Below, in pieces: positions 1 to 8,459 of a stretch of DNA of 13,360 nucleotides (position 1 is the stretch's first letter; every line of letters starts with the position of its first letter). The notes beneath the pieces were generated by a model that was given only the letters and a program-made list of their open reading frames with translations, was not told where the DNA came from and searched no databases. The translations under genes were made by a program, and so were the position numbers. The stretch lies in assembly GCA_002391185.1 (NCBI GenBank), contig DGRY01000074.1:9253-22612 (forward strand). Direction: 5' to 3'. The stretch is from Prevotella sp. UBA4376 (GTDB lineage Bacteria > Bacteroidota > Bacteroidia > Bacteroidales > Bacteroidaceae).

Positions 1-2757
1 GCTATTACTGTAAATGTACGTGGTATCAGCACTATCAATGCTGGTGCCGACCCATTATATGTTGTCGATGGTGTTATATGGCAAGGAGGAGGAACGAGTG
101 GCGCTTCCTATGGACTTGGAGATAAATTAGGAAACAGTTCTCACTCTACAATCTCCCCATTGGCAACTCTCAACCCAAGCGACATTGTAAGCATAGAAGT
201 ACTGAAAGATGCTTCTGCAACTGCCATCTACGGTTCGCAGGCTGCAAACGGTGTTGTTTTAATTACCACAAAGAAAGGTAAGGCTGGTGAGGCCAAGTTC
301 AACTATTCTGGTCAGCTAACTGTTCAGCGCCAGAATAACCGTCTTGATAATCTCAACCTCCGAGAATTCGCAGAGTATTATAACAGTTTGGCTAATCAAG
401 GCGAGATTGCAAAGCCTGACCCTGTATATAGCGACCCTTCAATTCTTGGTATTGGTACTAACTGGCAAGACGCCATCTTTAGAACTGCTCTTCAGCATCA
501 ACACACCATTAGCGCTGAAGGCGGTAACGAAAAGACCAAATACTTCATATCAGGTAACTATATGAATCAAGATGGTACCATCATCGGAAGTAACTTCAAG
601 CGATTCTCTGTACGTGTTAACCTTGACACACAGCTAAAATCATGGATGAAATTAGGTGTAAACGCAACATATTCACAAACACACGACGACCTTAAACAAG
701 CTGATAGTGAAGAAGGACTTATCAATTACGCTCTGGTAACACCACCCGACATTCAGATTTACAATATCGACGGTGGCTATTCAAGCGTATCAAAAGAAGG
801 CTTCTCTAATCCTAACCCTATCGCAAAGGCTTTGCTGAACGAGATTCTTCTCAAACGCCAAACACTAAATGGTAGTGTATATGCCGATGTAACCCCTATA
901 AAGCATTTAACATGGCATGCTCAGTTGGGCTTCGATATAAACGCATCAAAGGGCGACACCTATGAGCCAGTAATACATCTCGGCACATGGTATCAAGACA
1001 AGAATAGTGCGCGTACTCAGAAGAACAGTGGAAACTACTGGTCACTAACCAACTATCTTACATACACAAATCAATTCGGCAAGCATAACATCACAGCTAT
1101 GCTTGGTCAAGAGTGCTGGGAATCAAACTATGACTACCTTTTTCTTACTGGTTCAAAACTTCCAAGTGACGAAGTTCACAACCCTGCATTAGGTACAGCA
1201 GAGCCACAGGTTGGCGAAGGTTGGGGAAGTTCTTCTATGGCTTCTTTCTTCACACGTGAAACCTATAACTTCGACGACAGATATTTAGCAACATATACTT
1301 ATCGTTATGACGGAAGTTCTAACTTCGGTCCTAACAAACGTTGGGCAGGCTTCCATTCTGTTGCCGTGGCTTGGCGCTTCTCTAATGAGAAGTTCATTAA
1401 GAACATTACTGGCGAGTGGTTGTCAAATGGTAAGCTGCGTCTTGGTTGGGGACAGACAGGTAACGCTAACATCGGTGGCTACAAATGGGGTTCTGCTATG
1501 TCAACAATGGAAACAGGATTAGGTCTTTCTTATCGTCCTGCAAACCTAAAGAATCTCGACATTAAGTGGGAAACACAAGAACAGGTGAACATAGGTCTCG
1601 ACCTCGGCTTCCTCAATAATCGCATTAACCTTACAGTTGATTGGTATAAGAAGATTTCTAAGGACATGTTGATGCAGCTCGTCTTGCCATCTATTATGGG
1701 TACAAGTGGAAACAGTAGCTCTGCTCTTGCTGCACCTTGGGGTAACTATGGCGATATTGAGAATAGCGGTCTTGAAATTGAATTAAAGACACGTCCTATC
1801 TTAACTAAGGACTTTGATTGGAGCTCTGACGTCAATCTTTCTTTCAACCATAACAAACTGAAGAGTTTGTCAGGTAGTACTGCCATTGTTGGTTATGGTC
1901 AGTGGACAGACGCTGTTTCACGCTCCGTACCAGGAGAAAGTCTTTGGAACTTCTATGGTTATGAAGTAGAAGGCGTGTACAAAGATTTTGATGACCTTGT
2001 AAACTCTCCTGTTAACTTGTTACAGAAGAACAACCCTGTTGTAACAAATGCTGATGGTACAAAATCATGGAGCAAAGACCCAACAAAATACAACCGTTCA
2101 AACACCACATACGTAGGTGACCTGAAATACAAAGATGTGAATGGTGATGGTGTTATCAATGAGAACGACAAGACAAACATCGGTTCTCCACTTCCTAAGG
2201 TAACCTTTGGTTGGAACAACACTTTCCGCTACAAGAACTTTGATTTGAATATCTTCATCAATGGTACTATCGGTAACAAAATCGGTAACTACACAGAAAT
2301 GAAACTTTCGCACATGAGTAGCGCATGGCAGAATCAGCTTAAAGTAATCAACGACCGTGCTATTTTGGCGCCTGCTGATGGCAATGCCACAGGCAATTGG
2401 TATGACAATATTGCTAACGTTGTTGTTGCAAACCCATCAACATCTATTCCTCGTGCATCTATCAACGACCCTAACGACAACGATGCTTGGAGTACCCGTT
2501 ACATACATGATGGCTCTTATCTTCGTCTTAGGAGCATTACCCTCGGCTACACATTCCCAAGAACATTTGTTAATAAATTGCACATGAGTAATCTCCGCAT
2601 GACATTGAATGCTACAAACCTGTTCACTATCTGTGGCTACAAGGGATACGATCCTGAAGTTGGTGTTTCTACACAGAGTGCAAACGTAAGTGGTTTGGAC
2701 AACGGTCGTTACCCACTCCCTACTACATTCACTTTCGGTCTTAATGTATCCTTCTAA
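1..2757 (+). CDS. SusC/RagA-family TonB-dependent outer-membrane transporter, 5'-truncated by window edge
   Basis: This is an outer-membrane beta-barrel that imports oligosaccharides with TonB energy, paired with the SusD lid encoded next. The frame is open from base 1, giving 918 visible residues. The visible part starts inside the plug: VRGIST at residues 6-11, LYVVDGV at about 19-25 and [13 protein letters not shown] at about 66-78 are typical SusC plug signatures. A Ca-binding-like [13 protein letters not shown] stretch precedes the late barrel strands, and the protein ends in an aromatic beta-strand (FTFGLNVSF), as expected for a BAM substrate. Family members are usually about 1000-1100 residues, so the signal peptide, the carboxypeptidase-regulatory-like N-terminal domain and the TonB box are probably upstream of the window. 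A TTG at 160 could be read as a start but lies inside the plug. The stop is 20 bp before susD, consistent with one operon. Mannan specificity is inferred only from the downstream enzymes. Confidence 0.96.
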   Translation, partial: AITVNVRGISTINAGADPLYVVDGVIWQGGGTSGASYGLGDKLGNSSHSTISPLATLNPSDIVSIEVLKDASATAIYGSQAANGVVLITTKKGKAGEAKFNYSGQLTVQRQNNRLDNLNLREFAEYYNSLANQGEIAKPDPVYSDPSILGIGTNWQDAIFRTALQHQHTISAEGGNEKTKYFISGNYMNQDGTIIGSNFKRFSVRVNLDTQLKSWMKLGVNATYSQTHDDLKQADSEEGLINYALVTPPDIQIYNIDGGYSSVSKEGFSNPNPIAKALLNEILLKRQTLNGSVYADVTPIKHLTWHAQLGFDINASKGDTYEPVIHLGTWYQDKNSARTQKNSGNYWSLTNYLTYTNQFGKHNITAMLGQECWESNYDYLFLTGSKLPSDEVHNPALGTAEPQVGEGWGSSSMASFFTRETYNFDDRYLATYTYRYDGSSNFGPNKRWAGFHSVAVAWRFSNEKFIKNITGEWLSNGKLRLGWGQTGNANIGGYKWGSAMSTMETGLGLSYRPANLKNLDIKWETQEQVNIGLDLGFLNNRINLTVDWYKKISKDMLMQLVLPSIMGTSGNSSSALAAPWGNYGDIENSGLEIELKTRPILTKDFDWSSDVNLSFNHNKLKSLSGSTAIVGYGQWTDAVSRSVPGESLWNFYGYEVEGVYKDFDDLVNSPVNLLQKNNPVVTNADGTKSWSKDPTKYNRSNTTYVGDLKYKDVNGDGVINENDKTNIGSPLPKVTFGWNNTFRYKNFDLNIFINGTIGNKIGNYTEMKLSHMSSAWQNQLKVINDRAILAPADGNATGNWYDNIANVVVANPSTSIPRASINDPNDNDAWSTRYIHDGSYLRLRSITLGYTFPRTFVNKLHMSNLRMTLNATNLFTICGYKGYDPEVGVSTQSANVSGLDNGRYPLPTTFTFGLNVSF

Positions 2758-2777
2758 AACCTAATAACAGTATCATT

Positions 2778-4517
2778 ATGAAAATAAAAAATATAAAATA
2801 CGCCGCAGCAGCCACACTGATTTGCTTCAGTATGACTTCATGCGACAATTTTCTGGACAAACCAGTTGTAGATAGCTACAACACAGAAAATTACTACAAT
2901 TCTGATGATGCCTGCATATCAGGTGTCAACTATCTATACAATTCTCCTTGGTATGACTTCCAGCGCGGTTTCATAAAAGTTGGTGAGGTGTTCTCTGGTA
3001 ATATGTATTGGGGAAGCAGCCCTTATATGAACTTTAGCGTTAACGGTACTGATGCCGACTTGATTAATATGTCATACTCACTATGGTCGGTAATTGCCCA
3101 TGCAAGCACCGTTTATGAGTCACTTGGCAATGCTAAAGCCTCAGCAAACGTAAAAGCACAGTGCATGGGTGAATGTCTGGCATGGAAGGCTATGGCTTAT
3201 TTCTATCTTGTTCGTACATTTGGAGATGTACCTATTATCCATAGCAACTCTGAAACTTTGGCTAAAGGTGACTATAACACCGCTCAAAAAGTACAGAAAA
3301 GTGATGTATATGACTACATTATCTTGACTTTGGAGAAAGCTATGGAACTGCTGCCTAAGACCAAGAGTACAAGTGGACGTATTGACTACTATTGTGCAGA
3401 GGGACTTTTGGCAAAAGTATATCTTACAAAGGCTGGTGTCAGCGGTCAACTCAACAATGACGACCTTCAGAAAGCTGCTACTTACGCAAAGGATGTTGTT
3501 GACAACTCTGGACGCGAATTGATGCCTAACTACGAAGATATTTTCCGTGGAAGCAATAACAACAGCGATGAAAGTCTTTTTGCATGGCGCTGGACTGTTG
3601 GTGCACACTGGACTTGCCAGAATTCTCTTCAAAGTGACCTTGCTATAGAAGGTTTCGACGAGAATGGTGATGTATGGGGTGGCTGGGGAGGCCCTTCTTA
3701 CGACCTTATGCTTGCCTTCGGCGTTGATCCAAAGGATAATCCTTCTAAGCGTACCGATAAAGATGCACGTCGTAAGGCTACTATCATGATGGCAGGCGAC
3801 ACATATAGTTATTTCTGGCGCGACCATACTATGGCAGACGGCAAGAAAGGATTGAACTATCTGCAGTTCATTTACGACAAAAAATATAACAAAGCAGCAA
3901 CGGGACAGTTGCAAGGTCCTTGCGGTGGTAACAACGTTAAGCATCTCTATGGCGACGATGCCGACCATATCGCTGAAATGGGCATGTCTTCTGCTCGTAT
4001 GGCAAGTGCTTTAGCTACACATATTCTTCGTCTTGCCGACGTTTACCTCGTTCTTGCCGAAGCAAAAGTTCTTATGGGTAAAACAACTGATGCTGATGCT
4101 CTTGCAGCCTTCAATGCTGTTCACCAGCGCTCAGTACCTACAGATGTAGAGAAAACATCTCTTACATTTGATGATATATGGAAAGAGCGTCGTCTTGAAT
4201 TTGCAGGCGAAGGCGACCGTTGGTATGACTTCGTTCGTAGAGCTTACTACGATGCTGATGCATGTATAGCTGAACTCAAGGCACAGAAGCGTAACGCTGT
4301 ATGGAATGTTGATGGAGCTTACAAAACATACTTCGAAAGTGGTGGAGCTACATGGGATCCAAAAGATATTGAATACGATGCTGAAACTCCAATACCTAAT
4401 GTTACAAAGGCAAGTTTCATTCTTCCTTATCCAACAGAAGATGTAACTCTTAACCCTAACCTGTCAAGTAGTGCAGAACCTATTCATGTAGATGTTAGAA
4501 GCACATACAGCTATTAA
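2778..4517 (+). CDS. SusD/RagB-family glycan-binding outer-membrane lipoprotein
   Basis: SusD-like proteins are helical, TPR-containing lipoproteins that close over the SusC barrel and help capture glycans outside the cell. The 579-residue product is of normal family length. It starts with a lipoprotein signal peptide ending in MTSC, with Cys22 as the lipidation site, followed by DNFLDKP; this short acidic stretch after Cys is common in SusD proteins. The C-terminal family motif ERRLEFAGEGDRWYDFVR is at residues 470-487. The middle of the protein shows the WKAMAYFYLVRTFGDVP segment typical of the first TPR region. The ATG at 2778 gives the full signal peptide, so the start is secure. It lies 20 bp after susC and 26 bp before the next lipoprotein gene, so all three are probably co-transcribed. 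The bound sugar cannot be read from the sequence. Confidence 0.96.
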   Translation: MKIKNIKYAAAATLICFSMTSCDNFLDKPVVDSYNTENYYNSDDACISGVNYLYNSPWYDFQRGFIKVGEVFSGNMYWGSSPYMNFSVNGTDADLINMSYSLWSVIAHASTVYESLGNAKASANVKAQCMGECLAWKAMAYFYLVRTFGDVPIIHSNSETLAKGDYNTAQKVQKSDVYDYIILTLEKAMELLPKTKSTSGRIDYYCAEGLLAKVYLTKAGVSGQLNNDDLQKAATYAKDVVDNSGRELMPNYEDIFRGSNNNSDESLFAWRWTVGAHWTCQNSLQSDLAIEGFDENGDVWGGWGGPSYDLMLAFGVDPKDNPSKRTDKDARRKATIMMAGDTYSYFWRDHTMADGKKGLNYLQFIYDKKYNKAATGQLQGPCGGNNVKHLYGDDADHIAEMGMSSARMASALATHILRLADVYLVLAEAKVLMGKTTDADALAAFNAVHQRSVPTDVEKTSLTFDDIWKERRLEFAGEGDRWYDFVRRAYYDADACIAELKAQKRNAVWNVDGAYKTYFESGGATWDPKDIEYDAETPIPNVTKASFILPYPTEDVTLNPNLSSSAEPIHVDVRSTYSY

Positions 4518-4543
4518 TAGTTTATACTTTAGAAAAAACAATT

Positions 4544-5887
4544 ATGAACATAAAAAATAAAAAATGGACATTGATGGTTGCACTTGCAGCTATTGGCGCA
4601 GGTTTTACTTCTTGTTCAGATGAACCAGACAAGTATGAATCAACCAGCGGAATACCTACCATCAGTTATATTCGTCCTGTAGATGTGTCAAAGAAAGACT
4701 CTATGCTCGTAGAGGCTTCAATGAACAACCCTATCTGCATCATCGGTAATAATCTTCGCAGTATCAAACAGATAAACTTCAATGACCAGAAGGCTGTACT
4801 TAATACCAGTTATATCACAGATCATTCTATCATTTTAACTGTGCCTAAGACTATACCTACAACTATTAGCGATAAGATTTATTTCATCACTACCAGCAAC
4901 GATACTGTAAAATACGATTTCAAGGTGACCATTCCTGCACCTATAGTTTCATCTATGAGTAATGAATGGGCAAAACCTGGTGAGGAAGTTACACTCATTG
5001 GTGATTACTTCTTGGATTACGACAATTATCCATTAGACATCAATGTTGGCGACAACTATGTTATTCCTCGCAGTAATATCAAGTCGATTTCTAAAACTGA
5101 TATTAAATTCATCGTTCCTGAAGATATGCCTAAGGATTATATTAAAGTTAGCACTAAGTTCGGAAAGACAAGAGCTGCTTTCAAATATATGGATACTCGC
5201 GGTATGCTCTTCGATTTTGATACACCTTGGAATGGTGTTAATGTTCTTGGAAACCATGGCTGGCACAATCAGGTTATCAAGAGCGACGAAACATCACTTG
5301 AAGGCAACTATCTAATGCTTGGAGATGCCGATATGGGGGCTAACGGCGCCTGGAACGATGGTAACTTCTCATTTGAGTATTGGCCAGGTACATCGAATAA
5401 TACTTTCGATGCTGATGGACCTAAGTTGAATGATGTGGCTGACTTCACTGATTTCGCTAATAAGAGCTTGAAGTTTGAAATGCTTATTCCTTCATCCAAC
5501 CCTTGGATGTCTGCTCCTATGCAGATTGTATTTGCTGGTTGCGATAAGGTTACATATAGTGGCCTTAATGGCTTCCCTAAAGCAAACAACACCTACTTCC
5601 ACGCTGGCGATGGATGGCCACGAGCTCTCTACCAGCCATGGGTAACAAATGGTGGCAGCTATGATACTGGAGACAAGTGGGTTACTGTTACTATTCCTCT
5701 TACTGACTTTAATATGGATTGGGATGGTAATAAAGCTTCTGGAAGCTATAAAACTGCTGAGGATTTCGCTTCACTCCTAATCTTCGTAGTTAGAGGTGGT
5801 TACAACGACAAATCTGCTACACCAGAAGGAACAGATTGTCACCCAATTATCAAGATTGATAACATACGTGTTGTTCCTAACAAATAA
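4544..5887 (+). CDS. Surface glycan-binding lipoprotein with two IPT/TIG domains and C-terminal binding domain (SGBP-B type)
   Basis: This gene sits in the SusE/SGBP slot after susD. The 447-residue product has a lipoprotein signal peptide ending in FTSC (Cys24), followed by SDEPDKYE, an acidic run of the kind linked to surface export of Bacteroidota lipoproteins. Two Ig-like IPT/TIG domains follow, at about residues 38-130 and 131-216, the second marked by KPGEEVTLIGDYF. The C-terminal half (about 220-447) is rich in aromatic residues (HGWHNQ, FSFEYWPG, GWPRALYQPW) and ends in IIKIDNIRVVP. This layout matches SGBPs such as those of xyloglucan PULs, where the TIG domains act as a stalk and the C-terminal beta-sandwich binds the glycan. 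Binding of mannan or glucomannan is inferred from the neighbouring enzymes. The ATG at 4544 is directly followed by the basic n-region of the signal peptide. Confidence 0.88.
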   Translation: MNIKNKKWTLMVALAAIGAGFTSCSDEPDKYESTSGIPTISYIRPVDVSKKDSMLVEASMNNPICIIGNNLRSIKQINFNDQKAVLNTSYITDHSIILTVPKTIPTTISDKIYFITTSNDTVKYDFKVTIPAPIVSSMSNEWAKPGEEVTLIGDYFLDYDNYPLDINVGDNYVIPRSNIKSISKTDIKFIVPEDMPKDYIKVSTKFGKTRAAFKYMDTRGMLFDFDTPWNGVNVLGNHGWHNQVIKSDETSLEGNYLMLGDADMGANGAWNDGNFSFEYWPGTSNNTFDADGPKLNDVADFTDFANKSLKFEMLIPSSNPWMSAPMQIVFAGCDKVTYSGLNGFPKANNTYFHAGDGWPRALYQPWVTNGGSYDTGDKWVTVTIPLTDFNMDWDGNKASGSYKTAEDFASLLIFVVRGGYNDKSATPEGTDCHPIIKIDNIRVVPNK

Positions 5888-5906
5888 AACTTTAAACACA
5901 TAATGT

Positions 5907-7934
5907 ATGAAAACTTACTATTATAATATATTGACAATGTTAGCGATAGTCCTTTGCGGACTATCACTAACGTCATGCGGCGATAACGATGATTTAAACA
6001 CCGACCAATATGGTAATGAGGTGGCGCTTAACGTTTTTGGTCCATGCCCTGTTCTACGTGGTGGTACTCTTCACTTCTTAGGTAGTAACCTTGACCAGAT
6101 TTCTGAAATAGATATTCCGGGCGCTGACCCAATAACCCAGATTGAGGTTATCAAAGCGGGACGCGAAAGTGAGATTACTATTCAGGTTCCTGCAGAGAAA
6201 TGCGCCCCTGGCATAATTACTTTAAAGACAGCCAAAGGTGGTGTCATAGAAACAAAAACTCCTATTACCTATCGTGAAGACATTTCTGTAGGTAAGGTAT
6301 TTATCGGTACAGAAAACAATCTCACTGGTAACGTGGGAGATATTCTCACTATTAAGGGTGACTATCTGAATCTTCTACACGGAATTATCTTCGCTGATAA
6401 GGATACTGTACGTGAAGATAAATTTATTGCACATGATCGCTACACTATTCAGGTTGCAATACCAGCAGAAGCAAAGTCTGGAAAGTTCATTCTTACTGAT
6501 CTTGCAGAAACTCCTACAGAATTAGAATCTGAGGATGCTATTACTATCAATCTGCCTACAACAAGCAACGTAAGCAATGTTACACCAAAAGCTGGACAAA
6601 CAATAACCATAACTGGTGTAAGTCTTAACCAAATCGCAGCTGTAAAACTGAATGGAGCCGAACTTACTGCTGATGATTTGACTATAAGCGAAGATGGCAA
6701 GTCACTATCGTTCGTTGTTCCTGCTACAGCTACTGATGGCGAGATAACTCTTATTACAAAGAGTGGTGTGTCAATACCTGCAGGAGAGATTGAAACTGTT
6801 GTTCCTACAGAACTTTCTGTTGCTCCAGAACCAATTAAGAATGGTGCAACAATCACTATTTCTGGAAAAGACCTTGACCTTGTAACTGGTATTCAATTCC
6901 CTAACACAGAGAGTTCTGCTCCTGCTACTGTAAATGCAACAACAGTAACAGCCGTAGTACCTGTAAAAGCTCAGGAAGGAGATATCACACTTAGCCTTGC
7001 TAATGGTAAGACTGTAACTGTTGCTTACACACTTGTAAAGCCTACTGTTACTTCATTCACACCTGAAACTCTCATGGCTGGTAATAAGGTTATGATAAAT
7101 GGTACTGATCTTGACCTTGTTGAATCAGTAACATTCCCTGGCGAAACACCTGTTACTGCTTCTGAAAAAGATACTAAGATTACTGCAACAGCTATTGGTA
7201 CTGTCATTCCTACAGCTGCTGTTGGTAGTGGTTGCACTCTTAATCTGAAGAACGGTACCACTGTTAGTGCTACTGGTCTCACAATAATAGCCTCTACTAC
7301 TCCTGCAGTGAATAACGCACAGACAAAAGGAACCATTGGCAAATACGTCACTGTAGCTGGTAAGAACTTCTTCAATGTAGAAAGCGTATATATTGGTACT
7401 ACAAAAATCAACAAATACAAGTCAAAAACTGGTGAATCTATGGAATTCCTCGTTCCTGAAACATTAACACCAGGAACCTACGACTTCATCATGGTTGACC
7501 ATGATGGAAACCAAAACATTGTAGGTCAGTTTATCGCTGTTTCTGCTGAAATTGACATTACAGCATGCTGTGTTAACCAAAGTTCAACATCAACTCCATT
7601 CGAATTCCCAGTAAGCCTTACATGGGATGACACCGGTCGTTTCCGTATCCAGAATAACGTAACTCCAACACTGAAGACCATGAACCTCACTGCAGGAAAA
7701 TCTAAGTTGATCTTCTATAAGACTGCATCTGGTCAACTTCAGTTAAACGACGCTAACTGGGCAACATATCAGACAGTAGAAGACTGGAATAATGAAAAGA
7801 CCATTATTGAATTTGTACTCACACAAAACATGATCGACTGGATCACAGGAGCACAAAATGACGGTTGGAGTAATACAGCCTTTATCGTACAAGGTAATGG
7901 ATGTAACATAACAAAAGTTACAGTCCTTCCTTAA
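5907..7934 (+). CDS. Second surface lipoprotein with about six tandem IPT/TIG domains and a C-terminal beta-rich putative binding module
   Basis: The 675-residue product has a lipoprotein signal peptide with lipobox LTSC (Cys24), followed by the strongly acidic GDNDDLNTD, which suggests surface exposure. I count six TIG-like repeats of about 80-90 residues: roughly 37-125, 128-218, 220-300, 301-378, 379-462 and 463-547. Repeats 4 and 5 are visibly related (ISGKDLDLVTGIQFP and INGTDLDLVESVTFP). The last 128 residues (about 548-675) form a different module with LTWDDTGRFRIQN, KSKLIFYKTASGQLQLND, IEFVLTQNMIDWI and IVQGNGCNITKVTVLP. This pattern recurs as a beta-sandwich, CBM-like module in Bacteroidota surface proteins. 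The likely role is a long-armed glycan-binding protein beside the shorter SGBP upstream. No catalytic motif is seen. The start at 5907 is 19 bp after the previous stop; an ATG at 5903 is out of frame. The bound ligand is unknown. Confidence 0.85.
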   Translation: MKTYYYNILTMLAIVLCGLSLTSCGDNDDLNTDQYGNEVALNVFGPCPVLRGGTLHFLGSNLDQISEIDIPGADPITQIEVIKAGRESEITIQVPAEKCAPGIITLKTAKGGVIETKTPITYREDISVGKVFIGTENNLTGNVGDILTIKGDYLNLLHGIIFADKDTVREDKFIAHDRYTIQVAIPAEAKSGKFILTDLAETPTELESEDAITINLPTTSNVSNVTPKAGQTITITGVSLNQIAAVKLNGAELTADDLTISEDGKSLSFVVPATATDGEITLITKSGVSIPAGEIETVVPTELSVAPEPIKNGATITISGKDLDLVTGIQFPNTESSAPATVNATTVTAVVPVKAQEGDITLSLANGKTVTVAYTLVKPTVTSFTPETLMAGNKVMINGTDLDLVESVTFPGETPVTASEKDTKITATAIGTVIPTAAVGSGCTLNLKNGTTVSATGLTIIASTTPAVNNAQTKGTIGKYVTVAGKNFFNVESVYIGTTKINKYKSKTGESMEFLVPETLTPGTYDFIMVDHDGNQNIVGQFIAVSAEIDITACCVNQSSTSTPFEFPVSLTWDDTGRFRIQNNVTPTLKTMNLTAGKSKLIFYKTASGQLQLNDANWATYQTVEDWNNEKTIIEFVLTQNMIDWITGAQNDGWSNTAFIVQGNGCNITKVTVLP

Positions 7935-7955
7935 TTGATAATAATTTTAGTAACG

Positions 7956-7990
7956 TTGTGGCGTGGTCTTACGTATCACGCCACAATTTT
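7956..7990 (+). terminator. Hairpin with T-tract between the binding-protein genes and the enzyme genes
   Basis: Arms TTGTGGCGTG (7956-7965) and CACGCCACAA (7977-7986) are perfect 10-bp inverted complements, extendable inward by a G-U and a U-A pair to leave a 7-base loop. TTTT (7987-7990) follows at once. It begins 21 bases after the stop of the six-TIG lipoprotein gene and ends 19 bases before the next ATG. The shape is that of an intrinsic terminator, but the T-tract is short (then AAA). It may therefore be partial, lowering expression of the downstream enzymes relative to the surface proteins, or it may protect the 3' end of processed upstream mRNA. Confidence 0.75.
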
Positions 7991-8009
7991 AAACCTAACC
8001 CCCATCGAT

Positions 8010-8459
8010 ATGAAGAGACTATTCCTTGCACTTTTATCCTTCATCTACACACTTTGCATAAATGCAGAAGAGAAATCCTTAATCATCACTTTTAACGACA
8101 ACACAACGCAAGCATTTGCTCTTGCGGAACTACCTGACATCTTAATGGAAAATGACAAGATGATTATCAATGCGGGAAATACTACTATAGAATATGACCT
8201 ATACAAGGTTAAAACGTTCACATTTGGTATACCATCAGGTATTGACAATACAACAATACAAGACGTTTTAATGAATGGGAACAAGCTTTATATACCAGGG
8301 ACAAACAATAAAATAAGAATATTCTCTATTGATGGAACATCCGTCAAACTACCTAATATCCAAACAGGCAACGCTAACGTTCTTGACCTTGACCCATTAC
8401 CAAAATCTGTTTATATCATCAATGTAAATGGCAAATCAGTGAAAATCATTAAGAAATGA
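8010..8459 (+). CDS. Small secreted protein with a T9SS-like C-terminal tail, function unknown
   Basis: The product from the ATG at 8010 is 149 residues. This start gives a clean signal peptide (MKRLFLALLSFIYTLCINA, cleavage near residue 19). The frame is open upstream to a TTG at 7935, but that start would run through the hairpin and bury the signal peptide, so I reject it. Residues 20-73 form a small beta-rich module ending in YDLYKVKTFTFG, a pattern seen at the N-terminus of many Prevotella and Bacteroides secreted proteins. The C-terminus (about 86-149) has IRIFSIDGTSV, then LPKSVYIINVNGKSVKIIKK, which closely resembles the type A sorting tail of type IX secretion substrates. There is no passenger domain between the two. 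Its stop overlaps the next start as ATGA, implying translational coupling with the GH26-GH5 enzyme. Function is not recognised; a role in secretion, anchoring or assembly of that enzyme is speculation. Confidence 0.8.
   Translation: MKRLFLALLSFIYTLCINAEEKSLIITFNDNTTQAFALAELPDILMENDKMIINAGNTTIEYDLYKVKTFTFGIPSGIDNTTIQDVLMNGNKLYIPGTNNKIRIFSIDGTSVKLPNIQTGNANVLDLDPLPKSVYIINVNGKSVKIIKK

Noticed and set aside
160..2757. TTG at 160 as the start of the susC-like gene
   Set aside because: The frame is open back to base 1 and the residues before 160 are canonical SusC plug sequence (VRGIST, LYVVDGV), so the gene continues upstream of the window.
3141..3968. 275-codon open frame on the minus strand
   Set aside because: It lies wholly antisense to the susD-like gene, is Cys/Val-rich with no recognisable family features, and looks like a codon-usage shadow.
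6449..7420. Two minus-strand open frames (6449-6856 and 7025-7420)
   Set aside because: Both are antisense to the repetitive TIG domains; Thr/Val-rich coding sequence gives long open antisense frames without implying genes.
7935..7955. Possible Bacteroidota promoter -7 box (TAATTTTA, near TAnnTTTG) before the hairpin
   Set aside because: It has a mismatch at the final G, no properly spaced -33 element, and transcripts would run straight into the terminator-like hairpin.
7935..8009. TTG at 7935 as start of the small T9SS-like protein gene
   Set aside because: It would translate through the hairpin and put 25 extra residues before a clean signal peptide; the ATG at 8010 is better.
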